Part shown: positions 11,268-22,783 of the stretch, in pieces
Numbering within the stretch: the stretch's first letter is position 1
Layout: the number at the start of each line of letters is the position of its first letter
Assembly (NCBI GenBank): GCA_949592205.1
Contig: CATIUR010000003.1
Location: 166,087,759-166,151,758 of the forward strand
DNA length: 64,000 nucleotides
Reading direction: 5' to 3'
DNA from: Helichrysum umbraculigerum
Lineage: Eukaryota > Streptophyta > Magnoliopsida > Asterales > Asteraceae
Notes under the pieces: model-generated
Databases searched by the model: none
Told to the model about the DNA's origin: nothing
Seen by the model: only the letters and a program-made list of their open reading frames with translations
Made by a program: the position numbers and the translations under genes

Positions 11268-11463
11268 CCAAGCGTCACACACCGTCCATTTCCATGTATT
11301 GTCATCCTCCATCACATAACCCTCTGCCATATTTACACACACTTTCAAGATTCAACAAAATCTTCAATTTTTGTTCACCTCTGTAAAAACTAACAACAAA
11401 CCCACTTTAAATTTCATATTTTTAGAAAAGGGTCGTTGGAAATTTTTCAAAAAGTTCAAAAAA

Positions 11464-14400
11464 ATGAAATTAGCAGTGAAGGAATCAGTGATAGTAAAAC
11501 CATCCAAAACGACACCGTGTCAGCAAATATGGACATCAAATCTTGATTTAGTGGTGGGTCGGATCCATATATTAACCGTTTACCTTTACAGACCAAATGG
11601 GTCTTCAAATTTCTTTGATTCCATGGTTTTAAAGAAGGCTCTAGCCGACGTTTTAGTTTCTTTTTTTCCGGTGGCCGGACGGTTGGATAAAGACGGTGAC
11701 GGCAGAGTTGTAATAGATTGTAACGGTGAGGGTGTTTTGTTTGTGGAAGCTGAAGCTGATTGTTGCATTGATGATTTTGGTGAGATTACTCCGTCGCCGG
11801 AGTTACGACGGTTGGTGCCGACGGTGGATTATTCCGGTGATATGTCTTCTTATCCGTTATTTATTACGCAGGTATACGTCGGTGTAGTAGTTTTATTTAA
11901 TTTGTAAATATAGCCCCAGATTTTTTATATTTAGTACTTTTAGCACCGTACAAGTCACATATATCTCTACTATGTTAAAATCTGAAAAGTTAATAAACTA
12001 AACTATTTATGATGATGTTCTCTGTTAATAATCTAGTGATTAGTGATTTAAGCATGTAATTATCATTATTAGGAGTATAAAATAAACAGCTTTATGCCAA
12101 TAAATTAATAGCAAACCATAAACCCCCTGTAATTAAACTTGGCGTTATATTTTGTGGGTTGATTGAAATATCTAAAACCTTGAGGTTATAATTTGTATTT
12201 TTGAAAAATGAAAGGGTGTTCATCAAGTGAATTTATTTATTTTGGGTATTGTCAGCGTTGGTCCGCTGAAAGCATGTCATCACGGTAGTCTTATCATCAT
12301 CAAGTAAATGCTCGTCTAGTTTGTAAATTGTAAAAGAGTTTAAGTCAGCGATCGCCAACGAACTTTCCATTTTGTCCCGAGATCACCAATCAACCGGTTT
12401 TATTACCGTGATCACCATCGAACTTTCAAATTTCGTTCCAAGATCACCAACCATCGAACTTTCAAGAATCACCATCTGACGTGGCATTGCCACGTAGGTA
12501 TTTTAATGACGTGGCAATGCCACGTCAGATGGTAATTCTGGTTGTCACAAAAAAGTACATGGTTGGTGATTTCGGAATGAAATTTAAAAGTTCGATGGTG
12601 ATCTCGAGACAAAATGGAAAGTTCATTGGCGATCGCTGAGTTAAACCCTTTTATAATCAAAAGAAAATCAATCTCAATTGATCATAAAATCACGTTAGGT
12701 AATCACTAATAATCAAACAATAATCAAGGATCATCAAATAAAATACACCTGATTTTGACTTTTTTAAAAATCGCTTCGGCTCCTGTCACGAGTGGGTAGA
12801 AGAAGCAAGAAGAATCGGAGGTTTTTGTTAGTTCATTCATTTTTTCGGTTTCTCAGTTCGAATACGTTATTCCTTTTCATTTGATTATGATTTCGATTTC
12901 ATTTTCGGGTCTGAGTTTCTGTAACGTTATGATTGGCTAAATTATTTATGTATTTACTTAGATGATGATATTTAGATGATGGTGTATTTTATTTGATGAT
13001 CCTTGATTATTGTTTGATTATCAACGTGATTTTATGATCAATTGAGATTGAGTTCCTTTTTAAGTCCGTGATCGCCAATGAACTTTCCATTTTGTCCCGA
13101 GATCACCATCGAACTTTCAAATTTCGTTCCGAGATCACCAACCATGTACGTTTTTGTGACAACCATAATCACTATCTGCCACGTCATTAAAAATACCTAC
13201 GTGGCAATGCCACGTCATTAAAAAATACCTACGTGGCAATGCCACGTCAGTTGGTGATTCTTGAAAGTTCGATGGTTGGTGATCTCGGAACGAAATTTGA
13301 AAGTTCGATGGTGATCACGGTAATAAAACCGGTTGATTGGTGATCTCGGGACAAAATGGAAAGTTCGTTGGCGATCGCTGACTTAAACCCATTGTAAAAT
13401 TATGTGAAGTGTATATACACTATATCTATACACGGTACAAGTATGTAAAGCATATGCCTAGCAAGTTAACATGATACTATTAGTGCTCTCTCCGTTCCAA
13501 AATTATAGTCCATGTTTCCTTTTTCGAACGTCCAAATTAATTGTTCACTTCCAAAATTAGATAGTGAGATTTGATCGTGATTACTATAATACCTTTACTT
13601 GAAATTATTATTACAAATTTTTAAAAGAGTATTAACTAATTGGTTAAAGTTAAAAATGTCATTCTGCAAAATTTTTAAGAAAGAGAAAGAAGTAATCATT
13701 ATGTTTTTATTAAAATGCGTGTTTTTTTATCGGGTGACAATTATTTTAGGATGAGGGAGTAGTATTTTTCGGACATGAGTTTACAATCAATCAATATGTG
13801 TTAGATTGCTGTTTATAACTTTATATATTGATAGTACGGAGTATTTGATTAATGTATTGGAGACGTTTTCATTAACTACTGTATAAGTTTGTAAATTTAG
13901 CACATTTATATGTAAGTACAAGCTATAAGGTATTAATGTTGTGTCTTCAACGTTCGAATTTGTTTCGGATTCAGGTTACACGGTTCAAGTGTGGGGGAGT
14001 TTCGTTAGGCTGTGGACTACACCATACGTTATCGGATGGACTCTCAGCACTTCACTTCATCAACACATGGTCTGATGTAGCTAGAGGCCTATCGGTGGCA
14101 ATCCCACCGTTCATTGACCGCTCCCTTCTTCGAGCTCGTGATCCACCATCCCCTGTGTTTGACCACATCGAATACCACCCACCACCGTCACTGATCACTC
14201 CGTTGCAAAACCAAAAGAACGCGTCACATTCGAGGTCTGCTTCAACTTTAATCCTACGGCTCACACTCCATCAAATAAACAATCTTAAATCAAAGGCTAA
14301 AGGCGATGGGAGCATGTACCATAGCACGTACGAGATCCTAGCTGCTCATCTATGGCGATGTGCGTGCAAAGCACGTGGACTAGCAAACGATCAACCAACC

Positions 14401-14871
14401 AAATTGTATGTGGCCACCGATGGACGGTCAAGATTGATTCCTCCACTCCCTCCGGGCTACCTTGGGAATGTCGTTTTCACGGCTACTCCTGTCGCTAAAT
14501 CGGGAGATTTCGAATCTGAATCCTTGGCAGAGACAGCAAGGAGGATTCGCAGTGAGTTGGGTAAAATGAACGATGAGTATCTTAGATCAGCTATTGACTA
14601 CTTAGAGTCGGTATCTGATATTTCGACCCTTGTTAGAGGGCCGACTTACTTTGCGAGTCCAAATCTGAATGTAAACAGTTGGACTCGGTTACCAATATAC
14701 GAATCTGACTTCGGTTGGGGTCGACCTATTTTCATGGGACCCGCAAGTATACTTTACGAGGGTACGATTTACATCATACCGAGCCCTAGTGGTGATCGGA
14801 GTGTGTCTCTGGCCGTGTGCTTGGACCCTGATCACATGGCTTTGTTTAAAGAATGCTTGTACGTTTTTTAG
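11464..14871 (+). CDS. HQT: BAHD hydroxycinnamoyltransferase, HQT/HCT class
   Basis: Two exons: 11464-11871 and 13975-14871, with a phase-0 GT-AG intron of 2103 bp. They encode 434 residues, the normal length for the family. These enzymes move a hydroxycinnamoyl group (caffeoyl or coumaroyl) from CoA to quinate or shikimate in the cytosol, leading to chlorogenic acid or lignin precursors. The catalytic HxxxD is H153-T-L-S-D157, inside FKCGGVSLGCGLHHTLSDG. The structural DFGWG lies at 381-385. HTLSDG in place of the HHAADG of HCT, and the SVAIPPFIDR context, favour the quinate enzyme (HQT); this rests on memory of the family, not a search. The start Met at 11464 gives the family N-terminus (KESVIVKPS); the upstream in-frame Met at 11371 lies in the leader. 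AATAAA at 14980-14985 is a likely polyadenylation signal. The reading frame is intact. The intron holds two transposons. Confidence 0.85.
12336..13390. mobile_element. 1.05-kb foldback element with 9-bp duplication, inside the HQT intron
   Basis: It starts GAGTTTAAGTCAGCGATCGCC-like and ends with the complement (one mismatch in 21). It is flanked by perfect 9-bp direct repeats ATTGTAAAA at 12327-12335 and 13391-13399. Each end, about 315 bp long (12336-12650 and about 13062-13390), is itself a smaller foldback with CCACGTAGGTATTTTAATGACGTGG-like centres. The 12651-13061 middle is another inverted pair related to 8211-8640. The 9-bp duplication points to a Mutator-like origin. There is no transposase frame. 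Confidence 0.85.
13486..13760. mobile_element. Stowaway-like MITE in the HQT intron
   Basis: CTCTCTCCGTTCCAAAATTAT at the left is complemented by ATTTTAGGATGAGGGAG at the right, followed by TA. Size and termini fit the same broad family as the element at 1248-1509. Confidence 0.65.
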
Positions 14872-15224
14872 TGAAGCAAAATAAATACCAGAACGATAAA
14901 TGTAGTAACATGTTAAAGATCTATCATAAAACGGTTGAAACGTTGCTGTAAAGCTAGTGCATATAAGTGTTTAACTACAAATAAAGTGTTGTGACATCAA
15001 CAGAACTAGTTACCCCGAAGAAAGTTAAAAAAAAATGTCACTGTTATTAGTTGCTAAATATGTAGGTTTTATACGAAAGCATAATTTGTAATTTTCTCGG
15101 GTAACTGATTTTAACATCGAAATTGAGTTTTTGTTGAGAATAAGTCAATAATGCAGCATCTATGTATTTACTTAGTTTGATATGAAACGAAACGGTCTGG
15201 ACTCTAGTTTCTAGAAACGCTTAG

Positions 15225-15561
15225 GGTGCGTTTAGTTACAGAAAACTCCCCCTTTTCTAGAAAATTTTTCAAAGAAAACAAGAAAATTAGAAAACGTGTT
15301 CAAATTCGAGTTTTCTAAAAAACTTTTCTAAGAAAAGGAAAATTCATGTTTTCCTTTTTATAACTACAAAGTTGAAAACTACTTTTGATGGTTTTCTAAG
15401 TTTTCCATCTCTAATATTCCTTGAAAAAGGAAAACTCTACCCCTTGCAACTAAACACGTTTTCTAGATTTTCCATGCTAATCTAGAGAAGTAAAACACTT
15501 CTCATTCTCTAGAGAAATGGAAAAAGAAAAATGGAGAAATTTTTCTGTAACTAAACGCGCC
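15225..15561. mobile_element. MITE with GGTGCGTTTAGTTACAGAAAA termini
   Basis: 337 bp. The left terminus GGTGCGTTTAGTTACAG is matched by CTGTAACTAAACGCGCC at the right. The interior is full of TTTTCTAGAAAA-type inverted words. No clear target duplication was seen. hAT affiliation is a guess from the terminal sequence. Confidence 0.65.
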
Positions 15562-16528
15562 ATTCTCTTCTTTGTTTAGAGTATATACTTAAACGTTTTA
15601 AGATTTTTTTTATTAATAAATAATGTTTGAGAAGTCTAATGAAATGAAATGTTTTTATATTACTTTGTTATATAAGTTTGTATTTATTATTTATAGCTCT
15701 TACGGAGTATTAATTATGGAATACTTCTTGTATATTTGGATTGTATAAATTGTATAACTACGAGTTTAGTCTACCCGCACGTTGCAGCGGGAAGTAAAAA
15801 GTGTACATTTTTAGAAACATGAATGTAATTATTCTTTGGGTTACTTACTTATTTAACACAACTTCGACGGTAAAAGAATATCATTTTCGAGGCGCTATAA
15901 TAGAGATTGCATATCAAAACTAATATTGATTTTCTTAAAGTCTTTTGAATTGGATTGTTATTGTTATCTTTGTTAAACATTTGGACATAATTGGATATCC
16001 ACCATCACCTTATTTATTATTTTATTTTATTTAAGTGAGTTGCAATAGTAGCGTGAATAGGTTAAGAATAGTAAAATTTGGCAAGTTATAAATGCAACAC
16101 ATATTTTCATTTATACACCAACATATATGTATATTGATGCAGTACAGTACAATATTGTAATGCATATATTTATTGTATACCCTAAAATTTACCTTTGCTA
16201 AATGTAATAGCTTAAGCACTCCAAATTTAAACAGTTTGTTACAATGTCAATTACCTTTGTATTGATATTTATTAATAGATACTGATAGTATTTAATTTTG
16301 AATAGACCTAACAATTCAGCTCACATTGAAAAAAGTACAATTCAAGTGCTTTAATGGAGAAATTAATCAAAGATTCTCTTTTTGACCAAGTTCAGAAACA
16401 TAGAATTAACAAAATAAATGATTGTGTATTATTTTCAACGGAATAGTACAGATGATATAACCTCTTCTCCTCTTCCACATAGCCTAAACCCGAACACCTA
16501 CTAAAAGTCTAAAACTAACTTTCAGTTA
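15562..16528. other. Intergenic, nothing recognised
   Basis: AT-rich. The open frame of 62 codons at 16031-16219 (minus) has no coding features. Confidence 0.35.
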
Positions 16529-16765
16529 GAGCACAGGGTGTGGTAAACAATGTTCTGGACAGTGTTCTGGAGAATGTTGAAAGTGAGGATTCCGTGGTGT
16601 GGTAAAAAGCCTTGAACGTCGAACGATTTCTGCGTTCGTACCTGGACGGTGACGAAAAAACGTCGTGAGAACGCCGGCGAGAACGCCGGCACGGTACGCC
16701 AGAACGCCGTCGCACGACGTTCTCGCCTTTGAACGCTGAAGTCAACGAATGCATACCGAGTGCTC
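16529..16765. mobile_element. PIF/Harbinger-type MITE
   Basis: 237 bp, starting GAGCACAGGGTGTGG and ending ACCGAGTGCTC. It is flanked by the 3-bp duplication TTA (16526-16528 and 16766-16768). GAGCAC termini with a TTA duplication are typical of Tourist/Harbinger MITEs. The interior is GC-rich with iterated GAACGCCGGC words, unlike its AT-rich surroundings. Confidence 0.75.
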
Positions 16766-16814
16766 TTATGAAACCTAGAAAAAAGACCAAGGAACTACAT
16801 AATTTTTGTAAAGT

Positions 16815-17505
16815 ATGAAAGTACCAATAGGAGTGTGCCATGTGTACAAAGAGAATACCCACATGTAGAAAACAAATTTACCCCCTAACTTGAATATCTC
16901 ACAAACGACAAATCGAAAAATTGTGAAAATTGCACCATTAGATTCAGCATTTAATCCTCTTCGATTTGCCGTCCATTAAGGCATAATTTGGACGAATTTT
17001 TTTTTTTCACGTTTTTTGGTAGGTTTTACTAATTGCTAACACATGTGTTAATATTTGGTTAAACATTTAATTTAAGTATAGGGTTTAGGGATTAGGGTTT
17101 AGGAATTAATAGGGGTTATGGTTTAGGGTTTAGGGTTTATTAGGGTTTAGGGTTTAGAGTTATATAAAGCGTTTAGGGTTTGGGGTTTAGGGGTTAGGGG
17201 TTAGGGTTTAGGGTTTGGGTTTTGGGGTTTCGGGAGAAACCCCAAAACCCAAACCCTAAACCCTAAACGCAACACTTTAACACATGTGTTAGTAAATTGT
17301 AAAACCCACCAAAAAACGTGAAAAAAAAATTTCGTCGAAAGTATATCTTAATGGACGGCAAATCGAAGAGGATCAAACGCTGAATCTAATGGCGCAATTT
17401 TCATAATTTTTCGATTTGTCGTTTGTGAGATATTTAAGTTAGGGGGTAAATGGGTTTTGTATTCTCTTTGTACACATGGCACCCTCCCATTGGTACTTCC
17501 ATTCT
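16815..17505. mobile_element. Foldback element with telomere-type repeats in its loop
   Basis: Arms of about 230 bp (ATGAAAGTACCAAT... to TAACACATGTGTTA) read inward from both sides. The interior (17070-17270) is a run of TTTAGGG and variants, then a short inverted CCCTAAA run; the centre of symmetry is near 17233. No open frame is present. Outer ends and target duplication are not certain. Confidence 0.7.
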
Positions 17506-17507
17506 TT

Positions 17508-19486
17508 CTAAAATTCTTGTACTCTCATGATCCCTTCTCATGAAACCTAATTGAAATCTTTTATCATGCTTTCGCGGTCGGATTAATAAGAACGGTTATT
17601 CAATCTGCTTGTAGTGAGTTGATTATAAGAGAGGGATTCATATGCAACATTTGATACTCGTATACTCCTTGGCAGATTGCGTTCATCAGCCACATTTAGG
17701 CGAAGCAAAACCAAATTACTTCCATATTCGACTATTGGTGATTCAAATGAAAGAGCATGAAAGAAGTATCAATAACTTTGTTTGCAAGACGGTTAAGGAT
17801 CACAACATGACAGAAGTATTCAACTTACTTGAACCTAACCATGACTATAAATAGGAGACAAAATACCATGTGGTCCATGGTCCCTAGGGTAGGCATCTAC
17901 AAACGTATTCATCTAAGGACCACACGGATAACAAAGATAGATACGTAGTGTTTCTTGTGTTTAAGCAAAACACATGATGGCACCTAACAATCTTAAATCT
18001 TAGAGAAACCCTAAACGCTAGGTAAAACTGTTAAAGTACATTGCATTTAAGCAAATTGACGGATGCTTAATTCATAGAGTAATATTGTTGTTATTGAAGA
18101 GGTGAGGTCAGAGCTACTTTGCATGTTTTAATCAAGATGTAGTATCACAGTGATCTAATGTGTCATTGACCTTGTGCTTGGATTCGGATCACATGGTATT
18201 GTTTGAACTTCAAACAATAATTAGTACTACTTAAAAAACACTTAATTTTTGTCGTTGCTTGTTTAACCATAATGCTATGTTTCCATTAACTTGTATAGCA
18301 TAAGAAACACACATTAGTGGTGGACTACACAAAAGTTGGTAACCGAAATTTGGAACATAAGACATGATTGTCTTGCAATTTCGATATGGTCCAAACCAAA
18401 AAGAGCAAGAAAGTTGCTTCCTATAATTCGAAGCTCAAGAATGAAAAACTGGGTAGAAATTCAGTATTTACTGTCTAAGTTATTTTGATCAACACTACGC
18501 AATCCATTGGTACGTACCACTGTCTTCAAGATTCTGGATCTCACCAGCTATCACAATCTAGAAATCTCTTGTATCTTGATCCTCTGTCCATGGGCCTATT
18601 ACAAAGACACAAAGGTAAGATCAATGATACGGAAATTAATTTCAAGTACTCTTATGGAAACAAATCTAGTATTTCAAGAAGTGGGGTGGTCCAACAGTTT
18701 CTAATACAAGTCTTTCAAATACATTGACGTGGATCAATTTCAAAAAATGTGGAAAAAATGTAGGATCCATCAAGATAAAGGGGTCAATTTCTACCCATAT
18801 ACCTATGAATGAGTGAAGGTGAACCTTATGTATTATTTTAAACATGTCAAGTTATTCAAAATGGAAATCTAGCTAATGGAGTTGAAGTGTTGAACAAAAG
18901 AAGGGTAGAAAGCACATTTCTAATACATGGACATAGACTTATCTACAAAAGTATATTATTAATCTAAACAAAAATTTAACACGGTATTTAACTCGAATAT
19001 CATAATTACAAGATAGTGATTGCATAACCATTTCAACCCATACTACAAAGTGACCTATTTTAACCTGTTAACCACCAATCTTGCCAGCCACCAAACCCCC
19101 CCGACAGAATAGGCGTAAACTCCACTACCCACTTACAATTAAGATTAACATTAAAAAAGTTTGGGACTTGATAGTTTTGAGAGGTTTAGGAATTGTTTAA
19201 GGTAAAGAATCTAGCTTCTCAAGAAAAGTGGCGATCCAACAAAAATCTAATATATTTAATTCAACCAAAATATATTTGCTATGATATTTCTCATGCTAAC
19301 TTATATACTACTATAAATAACAACACTTGTGTGTTTGCAATGTAATTTGCCATGCTAAGTTTATTATCCAAGTATGCGAGTATGTCAGAAAATTTCAATA
19401 ACTCAGCCTAACGTAACTTCATGCTAAATCAAACACAATGATATATCAAATAAGAGAGCATACGATTTAAAATGCTCATCGATGCA
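17508..19486. other. Mostly unrecognised interval
   Basis: Short open frames at 17642-17854 and 18485-18727 have no recognisable domain. One small relic of an acyltransferase (18160-18210) is listed separately. The rest is AT-rich spacer and the 3' flank of the F-box gene. Confidence 0.35.
18160..18210 (+). pseudogene. Relic of a BAHD acyltransferase C-terminus
   Basis: GTGCTTGGATTCGGATCACA and the following TGGTATTGTTTGAAC line up with the last codons of the HQT gene (around 14817-14855, reading CLDPDHMALFKE). They translate to CLDSDHMVLFE. Only about 50 bp are similar. It may be what remains of a tandem duplicate. Confidence 0.45.
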
Positions 19487-21118
19487 TCATGCATTCTTCA
19501 ATAACCATACTTTTTTAGTATGAAAAGCTGACCTGCTACAGTAACTATATGCTTGATTCTGAAGGGTCCTCAGATTAGCTAATTTCGATGTAAATCTTTC
19601 AATATCGTGGATAGAAATACAGAGACACGCAGACAAATCCAAATACTCGAGCTCTTGACAGCCTTTAGAAATCATATAAAGACCTTCGGCTGATAATTTT
19701 GAGAACTGAAGCTCAAGGTGACGAAGTTGAGACATGAACTTTGCAATTGCAGTAGCTTCAACATCCGCATCTTGGGTAGTGGGTATATATCCTATGTGAT
19801 TTGACGGACGTTTCCAATCCATGTAGTTACGTTTTAGAATCAGAATGCTATTGCATTTTCTTCCCAATACATCTAGAGATTTATGAGATATTTTATAACA
19901 GTGGCTTATGTCAAGTTCCCTAAGTTTGGGGCACCCAGATGCTAGCTTCACCATAGATTCATCAGTAACACTGGGACAACTCTTGATTGATAATACTTCA
20001 AGGTTAGGACACCTGTTGAACAAAGGCAGATAAATAAATAAAAAAAGATACACAAAAATAGATCAGATATAAGTCACGAAACAAATATTGTTGACGGCAA
20101 ACGTAATGCATGGTTTTGAGAGTTCTTACATATATTGGTTACTTCAAACTCTACACATGATCAGGCTTGTTAAAGTACCCGGTCTGCTTATGTCTCTCAA
20201 GATAACACATTACAGTTTTATCTTTAATGTACTCGTTTTATTTTTTTTCCGACTATCAAGCTTTTTCTGCTTGATATGTTGATTTAACAGATTTGAGTTC
20301 TTTTAAGCATTATCATTGTTGTTGTTAACTAGTGCCTTACATTTCATGTTTAATGATTTCCACATTTCTACTCCATTAAAATAAAGCAAAACTGAAATAA
20401 CAATCAACACGTAATCACAAATCATCACCAAGGTGGCCTAGTGATTGGGATCCTGATATCCTCACAAGAGGTCTTAGGTTCAAACCTCACTAGCTACACA
20501 TCTTGGGGTGGCGAGAAACGGTCACGGGATACCCCATTTAGGCTGCATATATCTCAGTAAAAAAGAACTCGCCCTCCCCGGGTAACCTGAACAGCGAAAA
20601 CCTAATCCGTTTATATAATCACATGTATACGTCCGTTTACATACATGTATACATTGGGATGTTAAACCCTAATTTTGCAGTTACCATTGTTAACACACAG
20701 ATTCAGTTGTGCACATATAATTGAACAAATAATAAAGCATATAATAGTAATACCGTTCGGCAACGAGCGAAATTGCTTGATCCGTACAATGCCTAACCCT
20801 AATTTCAGTAACACTTCCATTGCTCCAATCAACAACAAATTTTATAATGTTATCTATTCTACTTTCGAATTGAGAAGTCCGCCAACGGTATTCAGATTGA
20901 GGCCAGCAGGATTCAAGATCGAACACGGAGTGAAGATACGGATCCTTTGAAACCTGGTGCCATGATTTGCAAACAAACATTGCGTTTCGCCATCGGTCTT
21001 CGAGAGTGAGGCGAGTGAAGATGTTGATGAGGCAATCGTGAGGGATGTCGGACCAGCCAGAGATGAGTCCTGAGTCGTCGGGTTGGTCATCTCCACGGTG
21101 GTTGACGGTGGACATCAT
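19487..21118 (-). CDS. F-box/LRR protein, SKIP1-like
   Basis: Two exons on the minus strand: 21118-20754 (or start at 21115 or 21166) and 20012-19487, with a GT-AG intron at 20753-20013. They encode about 296 residues. An F-box spans about residues 20-65 (W-SDIPHDCLINIFTRL...AMFVCKSWHQVSKDP). Leucine-rich repeats with CPNLEVLSIKSCP, CPKLRELDISHCY and CQELEYLDLSACL words follow. Such proteins are the substrate-recognition subunits of SCF ubiquitin ligases; the substrate is unknown. The splice gives VAER-CPNLEVL, the expected join. Compared with the second copy at 26245-26815, the last residues are altered. After FHT an extra A in an A6 run shifts the frame, so the protein ends TKKVWLLKNA, and the ancestral frame also meets a TGA. 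It may still fold but is probably losing its C-terminus. Confidence 0.75.
20428..20605 (+). mobile_element. tRNA-derived SINE in the F-box gene intron
   Basis: A box-A-like word (GGTGGCCTAGTGATTGGG) and a box-B-like word (GGTTCAAACCTC, about 20477) are spaced as in tRNA genes. A non-tRNA tail with CGCCCTCCCCGGGTAACC follows. The layout is that of plant SINEs. Confidence 0.65.
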
Positions 21119-21299
21119 TGTACTGATTTTGAAATTCAAAAGTGTGCGTCTGTTTAATTTGTGCATTCTGTTAAGCCTGCGGATACGGGCTGGGTTTCGA
21201 TTTCTCGGGTCGAGTTCTTAGTATCCAATTTATTTATTGAACCGTTTTCACTAAAATGGGTTGATTTGAATTAAAATTGCAAAAGCATTCTAACGTACT

Positions 21300-21580
21300 A
21301 GTATTATCTTTTTCATAATATAATTGTCCATCTTTTCTTTTCGGCCGGTTTCAAATTCATTGTCCCCTACTAAACATTAGATACGAAAGTTTGAATGAGA
21401 TTTCCATATTATTTTTATTTGAAATTATTATAATAAAAATTTTAAAAAACAGTAATTAATTAATTAAGAGTACGCCTGTCATTATGTAAAAAGTAATAAA
21501 TGATAAACAATAAAGATTGTGTTTTTATTAAACAGTATGTTTTTTGTCGGATGACCGTTATTTTGATACGGATAAAGTAT
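21300..21580. mobile_element. Degenerate Stowaway-like remnant
   Basis: The inner part (GAGTACGCCTGTCATTATG and GTGTTTTTATTAAACAGTATG, then GGATGACCGTTATTTTGA) parallels the MITE in the HQT intron. The termini are worn. Confidence 0.4.
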
Positions 21581-22164
21581 AAGTTACGGAAAAAACTTAA
21601 CTAGTTTCGGATTTTCAAGTGGTTGAGTAAAATTTTATAAGATTGTCTAAAAGTAAATATCATTATTATTTTATCTATATGTATATGTATATATTCAACT
21701 GTAAATAAAAATATTGCTCAATTAGAGTTTTGGGTCGAGATGGAATGATGGATGAAAATCAACATTTCCAAGATCATCGTTTCAAATTTAAAATAAATTT
21801 GATATGGGTTTATTTTCAATTATTAGAATCCCTTGATTCCTTGATTCGAATTGGTTTGGATCTCGAATTTTCAAGTTATATCAAATATCAAACAACCCCA
21901 AATAAGAAGATCATTCGGTGACGTCTAGACTAGTTTGTTTATAAATATAAATTAGTTTGTTAACTCGTTATTAGTTTAAAAACTTTAGTTATATATAATC
22001 ACTATAATATCGAATCATTCATACCAATTTTTAACATATATGGTTATGATTTTATGATATATAATGTTATTGTTTATATGTATGCAAAGACATAAAAGGT
22101 GTTAAGGGTCAAGTGGTTAACCCAACAATCAGCACCCATTTCAATACTAAAAATGTATCCAACC
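21581..22164. other. AT-rich interval, nothing recognised
   Basis: No domain-bearing frame or repeat boundary was found. The short frame at 21730-21921 lacks coding features. Confidence 0.35.
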
Positions 22165-22290
22165 AATTGAGCATACCTCAAGTGGTACTGTCACCGTAAA
22201 TGTCCAACTCTACATATGTGACCTATAGGTCAGAGTTCAAATCCGTTCCTCAGCCCATGTTGATATGAAGCACTTCTTTTTACACTATTT
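22165..22290 (+). mobile_element. Possible tRNA-derived SINE fragment
   Basis: ACCTCAAGTGGTACTG resembles box A and CAGAGTTCAAATCC resembles box B. The two words are the right distance apart. No tail was identified. Confidence 0.35.
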
Positions 22291-22398
22291 CGAAAATCCA
22301 AGGACTAAATCGTATGGATATATAAAATACAGAATTTCCAATCTTAGCAGGAAAAGGACGGAAAAAGATAATTTAAAGTGAGTAAATAGATTCCATAC

Positions 22399-22674
22399 GG
22401 GCCCTACTAACCATACCCCCATTTTTGTACTTTTTCCATCTCATACCCCCTATTACCCATCTAATCAATCATATCATGCTCTTTTTTTTTTTTACTTTCT
22501 GGGTATACCCCATTTTTTTCTAATTTCTACCCCCTATTAAATCTAAAACTGAAACTGATTCTGTACTGAACTGAGACCGATCTTAGATAAAACTGAACTG
22601 AAAAAGGTCTAGAGGAAGAGCAAAGTGGGCCAGGGGTATGCCGTGGAATTCAGGGGGTAGGAATAGAAAATCCC
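22399..22674. mobile_element. MITE with 9-bp duplication inside the plastid insertion
   Basis: 276 bp, starting GGGCCCTACTAACCATACCC and ending GGGGGTAGGAATAGAAAATCCC-like. It is flanked by ATTCCATAC at 22390-22398 and 22675-22683. Removing it and one repeat restores a continuous plastid-like sequence. The 9-bp duplication suggests a Mutator-type MITE. Confidence 0.8.
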
Positions 22675-22783
22675 ATTCCATACTCGGTCTCACATATACA
22701 TATTAAATTCTGCGAAAAGCCGTATTCGATGAAAGTCGTATGTATGGCTTGGAGGGAGGTCTTTCACATCTTTCGAGATCCAC

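Noticed and set aside
17070..17270. Chromosome end (telomere)
   Set aside because: Repeats are imperfect, short, and enclosed in a foldback with unique DNA on both sides.
18485..18727. 80-codon frame, with a second overlapping frame
   Set aside because: Two overlapping frames of similar length and no domain in either.
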